Shown here: piece after piece, positions 1-7,403 of the stretch
How positions within the stretch are numbered: the stretch's first letter is position 1
Layout: each line of letters opens with the position of its first letter
Source: Legionella drancourtii LLAP12
Lineage (GTDB): Bacteria; Pseudomonadota; Gammaproteobacteria; Legionellales; Legionellaceae
Direction of reading: 5' to 3'
NCBI RefSeq assembly: GCF_000162755.2
Contig: NZ_JH413832.1
Coordinates: 71,697-104,655, forward strand
Length of the DNA: 32,959 nucleotides
Program-made: the position numbers and the translations under genes
The notes under the pieces: generated by a model
The model's database searches: none
Told to the model about the DNA's origin: nothing
The model's input: the letters and a program-made list of their open reading frames with translations, nothing else

Positions 1-1
1 T

Positions 2-226
2 TGCGATGAATCCATTGAAAATGCAGGAACTGCTTTTCATATTGCGGGCTTAGCACTACTAGCCACCGTTGTTAGTACCTTATTGGCGGTCATTAGTTTA
101 TTTCATACCCCTCTTTTGTTTTTTACGCGCACTGGAGCAACTTTAGCCGGTTATGTTGCTTTCTCGCCAGAAAAACAAGAAGAAAAACCAAAACAAATAG
201 AATATGCAATGAACTTTTTTATTTAA
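2..226 (+). CDS. Small membrane protein, 3' fragment; paralogue of the next gene
   Basis: Open from the window edge to a TAA, giving the last 74 residues of a protein whose start lies outside the window. It has a hydrophobic stretch (GLALLATVVSTLLAVISLF) and then a glutamate/lysine-rich tail ending in NFFI. It aligns well with the C-terminal half of the gene at 480-1001: both share an STLLAV core, a TR(T/S)GA motif and a final FF. The two are therefore tandem paralogues. The function is unknown. The glutamate cluster 14-18 residues from the end with a hydrophobic residue at -3 resembles the E-block of Legionella Dot/Icm effectors, which is suggestive only. Confidence 0.6.
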   Translation, partial: CDESIENAGTAFHIAGLALLATVVSTLLAVISLFHTPLLFFTRTGATLAGYVAFSPEKQEEKPKQIEYAMNFFI

Positions 227-479
227 TGCCAGTTTTGGATAAGAAATCGAGTAAAACTTTACTTTTCTACGCTCCGTTTGGGCTGAGAAGGAATCAAGCT
301 CGGTTCTGATTTTTTATTCAGTACGACGTTATTTAGATTAGGCGCTGATGGTGGTGACGTTTACGTTGTGTAATATCGTAACAATAGAGGATGATTTAAT
401 AATGCTTACTTAGGTTGTAAATTTGACGAACTGGTTTTTTGTGAGCATAATGGGTTATTTTAATTCTCAGGGGGATTTT

Positions 480-1001
480 ATGTTTGGTTTATATGGTGAT
501 CGTGAAGTTAATTATATATTTTCCAATCATAACTCTAGCGTGGAAGGTATCGCATCCAGAGCCTATGAACTCTATAAAAAACGTCCAGGCTTTTTTACCC
601 CATATAAAAATGGCAGACATATTGTCGGAGGAGTAGTTGCTCCGCTTATTTACCCGGTTGCAGGGGTGGTTCTGGCAGGCTATTCCTTGATTGTTTCGGC
701 TATCGCCTCCGTTGTTTTCGTTGGGAGTTTGCTTGTTGCAGGAGGTGCTTATTTGTTAGAAAATACTGCCCTTTATAATGATGCTCAAGGCATAGCTGGT
801 TGCGCTTTGAAGTTTACCGGCGTGGCGCTTTTAACAGCAGCTATTTCTACGTTACTTGCAGTTCTAAGTATTCCCCATGGTATGGCTCATTTGGTAACTC
901 GTTCTGGTGCCAGCATTGCTGCGTTTACTACGGGTTATAGCGATGGTTATAAGGAACCTGAGGAATTTAAGGATTCCGATCACACGATAGGCTTTTTTTA
1001 A
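480..1001 (+). CDS. Hypothetical small membrane protein with acidic C-terminus
   Basis: I do not recognise this family. The start is placed at the ATG at 480 because a strong Shine-Dalgarno (AGGGGGAT, about 469-476) precedes it; a longer reading from a TTG at 423 has no such signal. The 173-residue protein has a soluble N-terminus, a long hydrophobic region near residues 50-93 that could form two membrane passes, another at about 105-138, and a charged tail ending in IGFF. It is paralogous to the truncated gene just upstream. It converges on the last gene of the flagellar operon and is not part of it. The E-block-like tail (E at -12, -13, -15; I at -4) is compatible with a Dot/Icm substrate, but this is inference. 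Confidence 0.6.
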   Translation: MFGLYGDREVNYIFSNHNSSVEGIASRAYELYKKRPGFFTPYKNGRHIVGGVVAPLIYPVAGVVLAGYSLIVSAIASVVFVGSLLVAGGAYLLENTALYNDAQGIAGCALKFTGVALLTAAISTLLAVLSIPHGMAHLVTRSGASIAAFTTGYSDGYKEPEEFKDSDHTIGFF

Positions 1002-1059
1002 ATTAACTTGAGGTTTAGGTAACGCTTTATTTCACATCGATGACTCACCTTAAGTTAAT
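1002..1059. terminator. Inverted repeat between convergent genes, possible bidirectional terminator
   Basis: ATTAACTTGAGG at 1002-1013 is matched by CCTTAAGTTAAT at 1048-1059, a 12-bp inverted repeat with one mismatch and a 34-base loop. It lies between the convergent stop codons of the small membrane gene and fliP and runs into the fliP stop. No T-tract follows on either strand, so intrinsic termination is uncertain. Confidence 0.3.
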
Positions 1060-1780
1060 GGAAACTGCCCACTAAAGCTTGCACCACTAAATCCCATCCA
1101 TCGATTAAAATAAATAATAAGATCTTGACGGGCAAAGAAATGCTCATTGGCGGCATCATCATCATGCCCACTGTCATTAAGATTCCTGAAACAATTAGAT
1201 CAACCAATAGAAACGGTAAAAAAATCATAAAGCCAATTTGAAACGCGGTTTGTAATTCGCTTAATAAAAAGGCAGGGATGAGTTGATAGAATTTAATTTT
1301 TTCCGCAGAAGAGGGCATGGGTTCCTTGGCTAATTGCAAAATGACGTTCATGTCTTTTTCTCGCGTTTGTTGCAACATAAATTTTTTTAATGGTTTTATT
1401 GCATTATTCAAAGAGGTTTCTGTATTCATTTGATGCGCTTCGTACGGTAGATATGCCTCGTTATAAATTGTTTTGGCCACGGGCATCATCGTAAATAAAG
1501 TCAGGAATAAGGACAAACTAATAATGACAGTATTGGGTGGGGTCTGTTGTAAGCCTAATGCATTACGCAACATCGAAAGGACAACCACAATTCGTGTGAA
1601 TGAGGACAACATGATTAAAATACTAGGCGCCAAACTTAACACAGTAAGCACGGCAAAGGCTTGCAGAGCAGGGGATATATTATCCTGCTCCAAATGGATA
1701 GGGCCGATGTTTGTTCCTGCTAGGCAGGCTAAAGGGGCGCTTAATAAAATAAACGTGACAATAAATTGTTGAATCTTCAT
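1055..1780 (-). CDS. fliP: Flagellar-type export apparatus protein FliP
   Basis: FliP is a core membrane subunit of the type III export gate and assembles with FliQ and FliR. The 241-residue product matches the family in length and layout: a cleavable signal peptide ending near LACLAG, then the conserved FAVLTVLSLAPSILIMLSSF and TRIVVVLSMLRNALGLQQ(T)P segments, a periplasmic loop with PLKKFMLQQT, and C-terminal membrane helices around DLIVSGILMTVGMMMMPP. It is the last gene of the 24-gene operon. Its ATG overlaps the end of fliO by 4 bp, which suggests translational coupling. In many gammaproteobacteria fliP is followed by fliQ and fliR, but here those two genes open the operon about 17 kb upstream. 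Confidence 0.97.
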   Translation of the reverse strand: MKIQQFIVTFILLSAPLACLAGTNIGPIHLEQDNISPALQAFAVLTVLSLAPSILIMLSSFTRIVVVLSMLRNALGLQQTPPNTVIISLSLFLTLFTMMPVAKTIYNEAYLPYEAHQMNTETSLNNAIKPLKKFMLQQTREKDMNVILQLAKEPMPSSAEKIKFYQLIPAFLLSELQTAFQIGFMIFLPFLLVDLIVSGILMTVGMMMMPPMSISLPVKILLFILIDGWDLVVQALVGSFH

Positions 1781-2328
1781 AAGGAAGGTTTTCCCTCGTG
1801 TAAGGGGTGAATGGCCAGAGCATTTTGATTATCGGCAATTAAAAAACGTTGACCTTGGTAATCAAGCACATAGATTTGCGTTTTATGGTTAATGGGGATT
1901 TTTTCAATAATCAGGTTTTTGCCGTTGTTCGTAGTTAAGCCCTTTGATTTTTTGGCTAGAACAAGTAGGGCGACTAATAAAATAGCAAGCACTAATAGGT
2001 AGGGAAACCAATGTACTGTACTTAGCGGTTCTTTTTTAAAAGCTAACGTACTTTGCGCATGCAATACGCTCGATAAAAAAAATAAAACCGTGGATTGGGC
2101 TATACGCCATAGTGGCGCCGTATAGCGAAGGCTTTTTTTTGATCGTTCGGATTGATGAAGCGTTTTAGCGCTGTCTCGAAGCATTGTTCGTCTTGGCGCC
2201 AGGTTTTGATACGGTATAAATGCCTCCTTAGCTCGAACGGGGCTGGAGGGCCTTAACGGTTTTTGATGGCCATGGGTTATATGGCCCAATACTGTGCTCA
2301 CATTCCACAATAAAACTTGGTCAATCAT
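1777..2328 (-). CDS. fliO: FliO-like export protein with an in-frame repeat in its N-terminus
   Basis: FliO assists assembly of the FliP-FliR export gate. The identification rests on position between fliN and fliP, one strong membrane helix (about residues 105-125, FPYLLVLAILLVALLVLA) followed by a KKSK basic stop, and a small cytoplasmic domain with the FliO-like pattern IEKIPINHKTQIYVLDYQGQ. The ORF is 183 residues, starts at an ATG overlapping fliN by 4 bp, and carries an odd first 70 residues. Residues about 30-63 are the translation of a palindromic repeat found elsewhere in the window. A signal-peptide-like segment (VLFFLSSVLHAQ) follows the repeat, so the ancestral start was probably near there. 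An internal ATG at codon 49 could also be used. Whether the long form is made and works is unknown. Confidence 0.8.
   Translation of the reverse strand: MIDQVLLWNVSTVLGHITHGHQKPLRPSSPVRAKEAFIPYQNLAPRRTMLRDSAKTLHQSERSKKSLRYTAPLWRIAQSTVLFFLSSVLHAQSTLAFKKEPLSTVHWFPYLLVLAILLVALLVLAKKSKGLTTNNGKNLIIEKIPINHKTQIYVLDYQGQRFLIADNQNALAIHPLHEGKPSL
2141..2240 (+). repeat. Palindromic repeat (family A) inserted inside fliO
   Basis: About 100 bp with inverted ends (CGTTCGGATTGATGAAGCG at the left; the reverse complement of the right end reads CCCGTTCGAGCTAAGGAGG). Four landmarks, CGTTCGG (2144), AGCGCTGTCT (2167), GTCTTGGCGC (2190) and GGTATAAATG (2213), recur in the same order and with identical 23-base spacing in the copy at 22327. 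It keeps the fliO frame open. The ends resemble the short palindromic intergenic repeats common in bacterial genomes. Confidence 0.8.
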
Positions 2329-2630
2329 GAATAAATTTCCGTAATCTGTACTGCAAAATGATCTTCATGGCTCATTAACTCCCCACGTGCAATAACGCGC
2401 TCATTAAGCACAATCTCTACAGGCTCATGAGTCTTTTGTTCCAAGTGCAATTCCTGTCCCGATTTAAGTTCTTTCAACTCGGCAATCGTCAGATTTAAAG
2501 TGCCAATACGCACGGTACATTGCACTTCAATATCCCCCACTAAACCCAAATAATTTTTATTAATGAACTGTCCTTCCGTTTGTTGCGGTGGGTGTTCCGT
2601 TAAATTTACTTTTTTTACCGTAATACTCAT
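2325..2630 (-). CDS. fliN: Flagellar C-ring protein FliN (SpoA domain)
   Basis: FliN forms the base of the cytoplasmic C-ring and docks the FliH-FliI ATPase complex to the export gate. The 101-residue product is almost entirely one SpoA domain: GDIEVQCTVRIGTLNLTIAELKELKSGQ, a short hydrophilic turn, then EIVLNERVIARGELMSHEDHFAVQITEI. Length and motifs fit FliN or its injectisome relative SctQ-C. It overlaps the upstream fliM-like gene and the downstream fliO by 4 bp each. Because FliN serves export as well as rotation, its retention beside a reduced FliM is compatible with an export-only machine. Confidence 0.93.
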   Translation of the reverse strand: MSITVKKVNLTEHPPQQTEGQFINKNYLGLVGDIEVQCTVRIGTLNLTIAELKELKSGQELHLEQKTHEPVEIVLNERVIARGELMSHEDHFAVQITEIYS

Positions 2631-3331
2631 GATGACCTCTTTAATACAATTGATTTATGGTGCGCGGAGTAACCTAATTCTGCTTGTGCCAATAGCTCAT
2701 TTCCACAGATTAGTCTTAGGGGCGTACTTAATGGGTGAGTGGTTGAGAGTACGTCACCGACTTGTATGCCCGCTAAATGGTTTACTGATAATTTACTAGG
2801 GAGTAATTCCAGACACAGCTTAACCGTATGCTCTGCTAAAGCCTCATCCAGAGAGTCTAGCATCACCAGCGTTTTCTTCTTTGGCAATTGTTGATAGACC
2901 CAATTTGGATTTAGGGCCAGGGTAAAATGACTTTGCGCACAACTAAGGCTTAGTAACAAACTGGTCGAGCCAGCATAAAACCAGTCGGAAATTTCGCCAG
3001 TATTTTGCTGCAGCGTACACAGTTCGCTTTTGCACAAGGCACTTAGTAAGCTCAGCCCAAGTTTTTGGCTGGTGGCATGAAAACTGGGTTTATCACAATT
3101 AAATAAAGCGTAATTGAGCACCGTTAAATAATCGCCTGCAACCATGGCTAAATCATCACTCGCTTCCTGTAGTCTTTGCGCCTTGAGCACCTTGTAGTCT
3201 TTGGGGGTTGGGCTTAGTTGCAGACTAAGCGGCATGAGCGCGTATTCTTCATTCCAATCCGCTACGACCTGACTAAAATGTTGATTTAGCGCCTGCAGTT
3301 CGGAGGCATTAATTAAGCGATATGGCTTCAT
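2627..3331 (-). CDS. Short FliM/SctQ-like C-ring protein
   Basis: This 234-residue protein lies just before fliN, where fliM belongs. Its C-terminal portion (about residues 165-232: VKLCLELLPSKLSVNHLAGI, then VGDVLSTTHP and LICGNELLAQAELGY) has the pattern of a SpoA domain. Canonical FliM is about 330 residues, starts with an EIDALL-type peptide that binds phospho-CheY, and has a CheC-like middle domain containing GGxG. Neither the peptide nor a GGxG motif is visible here. In size and layout it looks more like SctQ (YscQ/HrcQ) of injectisomes. I infer a C-ring scaffold for export without chemotactic switching. It overlaps flgE and fliN by 4 bp each. Confidence 0.7.
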   Translation of the reverse strand: MKPYRLINASELQALNQHFSQVVADWNEEYALMPLSLQLSPTPKDYKVLKAQRLQEASDDLAMVAGDYLTVLNYALFNCDKPSFHATSQKLGLSLLSALCKSELCTLQQNTGEISDWFYAGSTSLLLSLSCAQSHFTLALNPNWVYQQLPKKKTLVMLDSLDEALAEHTVKLCLELLPSKLSVNHLAGIQVGDVLSTTHPLSTPLRLICGNELLAQAELGYSAHHKSIVLKRSS

Positions 3332-4638
3332 GATTTAGATTCCAATTCTTCTAATAATTGCTTGTCTATGTCCATGATTTGCGAACAGGCCTGGAACATT
3401 CTTTGTAAAACAACGATGTTCGCAAATTCGGCAGTGGAGTCGACGTTGGAGGCTTCTAATTCATTTGCTCTAATGCATTCAAAACCATTGTTATTCGGTC
3501 GCCCATAATGAATGCCTCTATTGGTTTTTGCCCGGAAAAAATTATCTTGGGTTTGGATAAGGTTATTTTCCATGTCATCGAAGCGCGCAAGACCAACATG
3601 AATGCCTTTAATAGTTTGTCCATTATCATAGTAATAGGCTATTTGCCCTTCCTCATCGAAGGACCAATAACTTTGTTTGCCTACGCCATAGCCATCATTG
3701 TAGTCAATTTCGATGTTCGTTCGTTTTTCATTAGAAAATGCACCTTCTACTGTGTCTAGTTGCACGGAATTAGTACTACCATTATGTGCGCTTCCAAAAT
3801 AAATATTAACTTGTTTGCCATTTAACCCAAATTGAATGCTGTCTTTTCCAGGTTCTGCTCCTGAACTAGAATAAGCAAACTCTATTTTTTGATCGTAATA
3901 AGGAGTTATATCTACATCTTTATCGTCACAATGAACATCCTCTAATACCCAAAATTTTTCTAGGTTATACTGTTCTCCCAAAGGCGGTTCATTTTTAAAT
4001 TCAAAGGTGACTTTATGCGCTTTGCCTTGGGCATCGTAAATTTTATCAAGCGTTAAGACCACATTTTCATATTTATTTTTTTTCTCAGTTGGAGCTTTAG
4101 GTGTGGGATCCGGTATGTTGGGATCGGGTATGTTGGGGTCGGTATTTTTTTTCTCATCGATTAGATGAGCAACAAAACTTCCTTTGAGAAAAATATCACG
4201 ACTTGCTTTCCCGGGCGTCGTTTGCGGGCCTTTCTCATGAATCGGTGCCAGATTTCCTGCGCTATCATAACCCTGGACTTGCCCGCCTGTTTTGCGATCA
4301 ATTAAGATCCCATCTTCAAAGTTAAAATGCCCATCACGGGTATAAACAAATTCATTATTTTTTAATTTAACCACAAAAAAACCATGACCTACGATTGCCA
4401 AGTCAGAGTCCCCCATGCCTTTTAAATAATTCCCCGGGCCATAATTAGTCCGCATCCCACTAACACGAACACCATGCCCCATTCCTTCTTCACCCTGGCC
4501 ATTGCCTAATGAGGAATAGAAGACATCGCTGCGTTTAAAGCCATGACTTTGCATGTTGGCGATGTTGTTTGAGGTATTTTGTAAGCCGTAGCTCGCGGCA
4601 AGCATTCCTGATAAGCTGCTATAGTAGGTATTACTCAT
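3328..4638 (-). CDS. flgE: Flagellar hook protein FlgE
   Basis: FlgE polymerises outside the cell to form the hook and is exported by the type III apparatus. The N-terminus (SSLSGMLAASYGLQNTSNNI, then ANMQSHGFKRSDVFYSS) is the classical rod/hook helix and NxxANxxxxGFK motif. The C-terminus carries the partner helix (ELEASNVDSTAEFANIVVLQ). At 436 residues it is within the FlgE range. The middle domain contains a short DPNIP tandem repeat and a proline-rich linker near residues 167-183 (DNA about 4108-4142), which looks recently expanded. It follows flgD with no gap and overlaps the fliM-like gene. No hook-associated protein (FlgK or FlgL) is encoded nearby. Confidence 0.93.
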   Translation of the reverse strand: MSNTYYSSLSGMLAASYGLQNTSNNIANMQSHGFKRSDVFYSSLGNGQGEEGMGHGVRVSGMRTNYGPGNYLKGMGDSDLAIVGHGFFVVKLKNNEFVYTRDGHFNFEDGILIDRKTGGQVQGYDSAGNLAPIHEKGPQTTPGKASRDIFLKGSFVAHLIDEKKNTDPNIPDPNIPDPTPKAPTEKKNKYENVVLTLDKIYDAQGKAHKVTFEFKNEPPLGEQYNLEKFWVLEDVHCDDKDVDITPYYDQKIEFAYSSSGAEPGKDSIQFGLNGKQVNIYFGSAHNGSTNSVQLDTVEGAFSNEKRTNIEIDYNDGYGVGKQSYWSFDEEGQIAYYYDNGQTIKGIHVGLARFDDMENNLIQTQDNFFRAKTNRGIHYGRPNNNGFECIRANELEASNVDSTAEFANIVVLQRMFQACSQIMDIDKQLLEELESKS

Positions 4639-5010
4639 TTATTTTTCTACCTCATAAATATGGTTTACGTCTACCCAGGGCTCGCCGCCATTTTCCCTTT
4701 GGATTCTTACTTCGGGCATTTGCTCCTCTGTAAAACGGATGGCTTCTACCAGGCCGTATCCCTCTTCGCCAGTGATTTTCACACTATGACCTAATAAACT
4801 GAGCCCACGATTGCCATAGTGTAATTGTATTAACTTCATTAAATTTTCATTGCTTGCGCTTGCTTGCTGCAATGTTGAAAACTGGGCCATTTGTGCCATG
4901 AATTCACGGTTGTCTATTGGTTTTAAGGGGTCTTGATAGGTTAGTTCTTGCATGAATACTTTCATGTAATCCGCCTGGCCTACATCCACGCCATTAACAG
5001 GTTCAGTCAT
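4639..5010 (-). CDS. flgD: Short hook-capping protein FlgD
   Basis: FlgD is the scaffold cap under which hook subunits assemble. The N-terminal half has the family signature: DYMKVFMQELTYQDPLKPID, then NREFMAQMAQFSTLQQ. After this comes only a small beta-rich segment (LLGHSVKITGEEGYGLVEAI, ending VDVNHIYEV) similar to the start of the usual C-terminal region. At 123 residues it is about half the size of enterobacterial FlgD (about 230), lacking most of the FlgD Ig/tudor-like portion. Short FlgD versions exist in other bacteria, so this need not be a defect. It overlaps the fliK-like gene by 8 bp and abuts flgE, a sensible partnership for hook building. Confidence 0.9.
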   Translation of the reverse strand: MTEPVNGVDVGQADYMKVFMQELTYQDPLKPIDNREFMAQMAQFSTLQQASASNENLMKLIQLHYGNRGLSLLGHSVKITGEEGYGLVEAIRFTEEQMPEVRIQRENGGEPWVDVNHIYEVEK

Positions 5011-5701
5011 TGTTTACTCCATTAATAATTAAACGGCTTAATACCAAGCCTTTTTGCTTTAAATGATTCTGGATTAGTTGTATGAGTTTTTTTTGTTCTT
5101 TTTTGTCGCATGAGTGCAGATTTAAGGTGAGTTCTGCGTGTTCGCCTTGGATAAATAAGTGGTTATTTTTAAATTGGATGCGGCGATTTAGACTCTCGTT
5201 TACCCATTTTATGCTGTTGTCTTGGTTGTTTGTCACCTGGGTCGTTTTTTTATTGCTGGTGGCCAGGGGGAGCGTTGATTGCTCTAAAGCTTGTATTAAC
5301 GCATGAATTAACGGCGCGAATTTTTTTGCGCAGGCATCATAGTTTTCTCTATAGGGGCCGAGGTCATTTAATTGCGAGCGCTCTTCCATCAGAGCTGTTG
5401 GTTCTTGTTTGGTTGTTGTCGCAAAAATCGACGTTTCTGTAGTGTCCATTATTGGTTGTTGTTGTCGGTTTTCTTGGGGGAGGGCATCGAAATGCAAACG
5501 GGATTGTTGCAATTGTGTTTGGTGCTGCCAATAGTATTCATCCCCAGTGCTTTGTTGGGTGGGACTAATTAATTGTTGCCAGTTGGGTTCTTTGACCCAG
5601 TCTTCAGATTCACCTAACCAATTGCCAAAATTGGCAGGGTGTGGTTTTTTTGTTTGCGCTTGCTGCTCGCTAGTCCACGGAGCTAATTCGTCAATTTTCA
5701 T
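5003..5701 (-). CDS. fliK: FliK-like hook-length control protein
   Basis: The assignment rests mainly on position between fliJ and flgD. The 232-residue product is hydrophilic and glutamine-rich over its first 150 residues, as expected of an exported ruler. It ends in a compact domain (about 170-228: HLFIQGEHAELTLNLHS, then KKLIQLIQNHLKQKGLVLSR) that follows the FliK/SctP C-terminal pattern. The start is set at the ATG at 5701 because its ATGA overlaps the fliJ stop and an AAGGGA Shine-Dalgarno lies 7 bases upstream; a start 27 bases earlier lacks both. FliK measures hook length and switches substrate specificity through FlhB. With no filament gene here, what the switch would admit is an open question. 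Confidence 0.72.
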   Translation of the reverse strand: MKIDELAPWTSEQQAQTKKPHPANFGNWLGESEDWVKEPNWQQLISPTQQSTGDEYYWQHQTQLQQSRLHFDALPQENRQQQPIMDTTETSIFATTTKQEPTALMEERSQLNDLGPYRENYDACAKKFAPLIHALIQALEQSTLPLATSNKKTTQVTNNQDNSIKWVNESLNRRIQFKNNHLFIQGEHAELTLNLHSCDKKEQKKLIQLIQNHLKQKGLVLSRLIINGVNND

Positions 5702-6114
5702 AGTGATTCCCTTTTTTGGATAACCCATTCGTCCAGTGCATTATCATGTGCTTTTTTCTGTTGTTCGTGGTGACTTGATTCTTCGCGCTCTAAGTACTTT
5801 TCCAACATCTTTAATTCGGTTTTGACGCGTTGTATTTTTTCCTTTAATTTGCGTTCGACATCCTGATGATTTTTTAGTTCGGCGCTTAACTCATCTTTTT
5901 TGTTTGCTTCCTGGGTCATGAAGTTCAGTCGATTCATTTCCAGCTCAGGGTTAATCACTAAAGACTTTGGGCGCGCTTGATTAATGAGGCCATCAATCGC
6001 CTGAATTTGCGTGGTTAGCGACTGAGACTGGGTTTGTGACTCGTGTAAATGTAGATTAAGTTCATTAAGTTGCCAGTTTAATTTGCTCATCAGGGCATTG
6101 AGTGGCTGATTCAT
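5698..6114 (-). CDS. fliJ: Flagellar export chaperone/stalk protein FliJ
   Basis: FliJ is a coiled-coil protein that sits in the centre of the FliI hexamer, links the ATPase to FlhA and resembles the gamma subunit of F1-ATPase. The 138-residue product is almost all charged helix, with heptad-like spacing throughout (for example LNWQLNELNLHLHESQTQSQ, and a long KDELSAELKNHQDVERKLKE helix). Sequence conservation in this family is low, so the call depends on composition, length and position directly after fliI. It overlaps fliI and the fliK-like gene by 4 bp each. Confidence 0.85.
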   Translation of the reverse strand: MNQPLNALMSKLNWQLNELNLHLHESQTQSQSLTTQIQAIDGLINQARPKSLVINPELEMNRLNFMTQEANKKDELSAELKNHQDVERKLKEKIQRVKTELKMLEKYLEREESSHHEQQKKAHDNALDEWVIQKRESL

Positions 6115-7403
6115 CGTAAAATATCCTTAAAGCGGTGCATGAGTTCATCAAAGGATAAAAAGTGGTTTTTATCTTGAATGAGGAGCTGGTTAATGGCCGG
6201 AAGTCGTTCAACTGCCTCATCTAAAAGCGCATTATTTCCTGGTTTATAAGCGCCCACTTCAATCAAATCCTTATTCTGCTGATAGAGGCTGAGCGTGGCG
6301 ATGATTTGATTGATAAGCTGTTGTTCCTCTGGCGCGACTATGTGTTTGGCCAGACGTGAGACACTTTGCAGTATCGATATCGCGGGATAATGCCCTCGTT
6401 GCGCTAATTCTCGGGTCAGCACAATATGACCATCTAACAAGGCACGCATGTGATCGGCTAGTGGTTCATTAAAGTCATCGCCTTCGACAAGTACCGTGTA
6501 TAAGGCACTGATACTTCCTTGCTCTTTAAAATTTCCCGTACGCTCAATGATTCCTGGGAGCAAGGCAAAAACACTGGGGGTATAGCCACGAGCAGTTGGT
6601 GGTTCGCCTAAGCTGAGACTGATTTCTCTTTGTGCCATGGCAAAACGGGTAATTGAATCCATAAACAACATGACCTGCTTACTTTGCTGGCAGAAATATT
6701 CAGCAATGGCCGTTGCTGTATAAACCGCCTGGCGGCGCATTAAGGCGGATTCATCACTGCAGGAGACGACCAATACGGATTTTTTTAAGGTAGCCTCATC
6801 CAGATGATTCACGATAAAGTCATTTACTTCGCGGCCACGTTCGCCAATCAGGGCAATGACGTTAATCTCACTTTGCAGATTTTGCACCATGGTTCCGAGT
6901 AAGGTACTTTTACCAACACCACTGCCGGCGAAGATGCCTATTCGTTGTCCTTTACCTAGAGGAAGGAGGCTGTCTATGGCTTGTATTCCGGTAGTTAGGC
7001 GTTCGTTGATGGGCATTCTGGTTAATGGATTGATTTTTTTATTTTTAGTTAAAACCCGTTGTGTGTATGTTAGCTTAATTTGTTCATCAATGGGTTGGGC
7101 AAAGGCATCGACGACATGTCCAAGTAGTGCTTCGCCAACCGCAATGCTAAGATGATTCCCGGTGGCTCTTACTTTGTAGCCCATACATACCTGGACTGAA
7201 TCATATGGCATCAGGTAGACTTTGCCTTGCTCAAAACCAATAACCTCTGCTTGCATGACGGTTTGCTGGTTTTGATCGAGAATGTCACAGACCTCACCGA
7301 TAAATGTTTGGGGTGGGCCATTGGCAACCAGTTTTAAGCCCACAAATTGCTCAATTTCACCTAAGCGCTCGATTGCTTGCAGAGTGTTAAGCCAGGGATG
7401 CAT
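6111..7403 (-). CDS. fliI: Flagellar type III export ATPase FliI
   Basis: FliI is the cytoplasmic ATPase that energises unfolding and delivery of export substrates. The 430-residue protein shows the Walker A loop AGSGVGKST at residues 159-167, the ALIGERGREVNDF segment at about 184-196, Walker B VMLFMDS at 244-250 and the conserved SLGEPPTARGYTPSVFALLP(G) region. The catalytic site looks intact, so the export motor is probably functional. It is slightly shorter than E. coli FliI (457) because of a short N-terminus. It overlaps fliH by 17 bp and fliJ by 4 bp, matching the physical FliH-FliI-FliJ complex. Confidence 0.97.
   Translation of the reverse strand: MHPWLNTLQAIERLGEIEQFVGLKLVANGPPQTFIGEVCDILDQNQQTVMQAEVIGFEQGKVYLMPYDSVQVCMGYKVRATGNHLSIAVGEALLGHVVDAFAQPIDEQIKLTYTQRVLTKNKKINPLTRMPINERLTTGIQAIDSLLPLGKGQRIGIFAGSGVGKSTLLGTMVQNLQSEINVIALIGERGREVNDFIVNHLDEATLKKSVLVVSCSDESALMRRQAVYTATAIAEYFCQQSKQVMLFMDSITRFAMAQREISLSLGEPPTARGYTPSVFALLPGIIERTGNFKEQGSISALYTVLVEGDDFNEPLADHMRALLDGHIVLTRELAQRGHYPAISILQSVSRLAKHIVAPEEQQLINQIIATLSLYQQNKDLIEVGAYKPGNNALLDEAVERLPAINQLLIQDKNHFLSFDELMHRFKDILR

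Noticed and set aside
423-479. Longer start (TTG at 423) for the small membrane protein
   Set aside because: There is no ribosome site before it, while the ATG at 480 has a strong AGGGGGAT at proper spacing.
1473-1772. Plus-strand open frame across fliP
   Set aside because: It lies wholly inside fliP on the opposite strand, shows no domain features, and fliP is strongly supported.
5082-5572. Several plus-strand frames across the fliK-like gene
   Set aside because: They are mutually overlapping shadows of the minus-strand gene, with no ribosome sites or recognisable domains.
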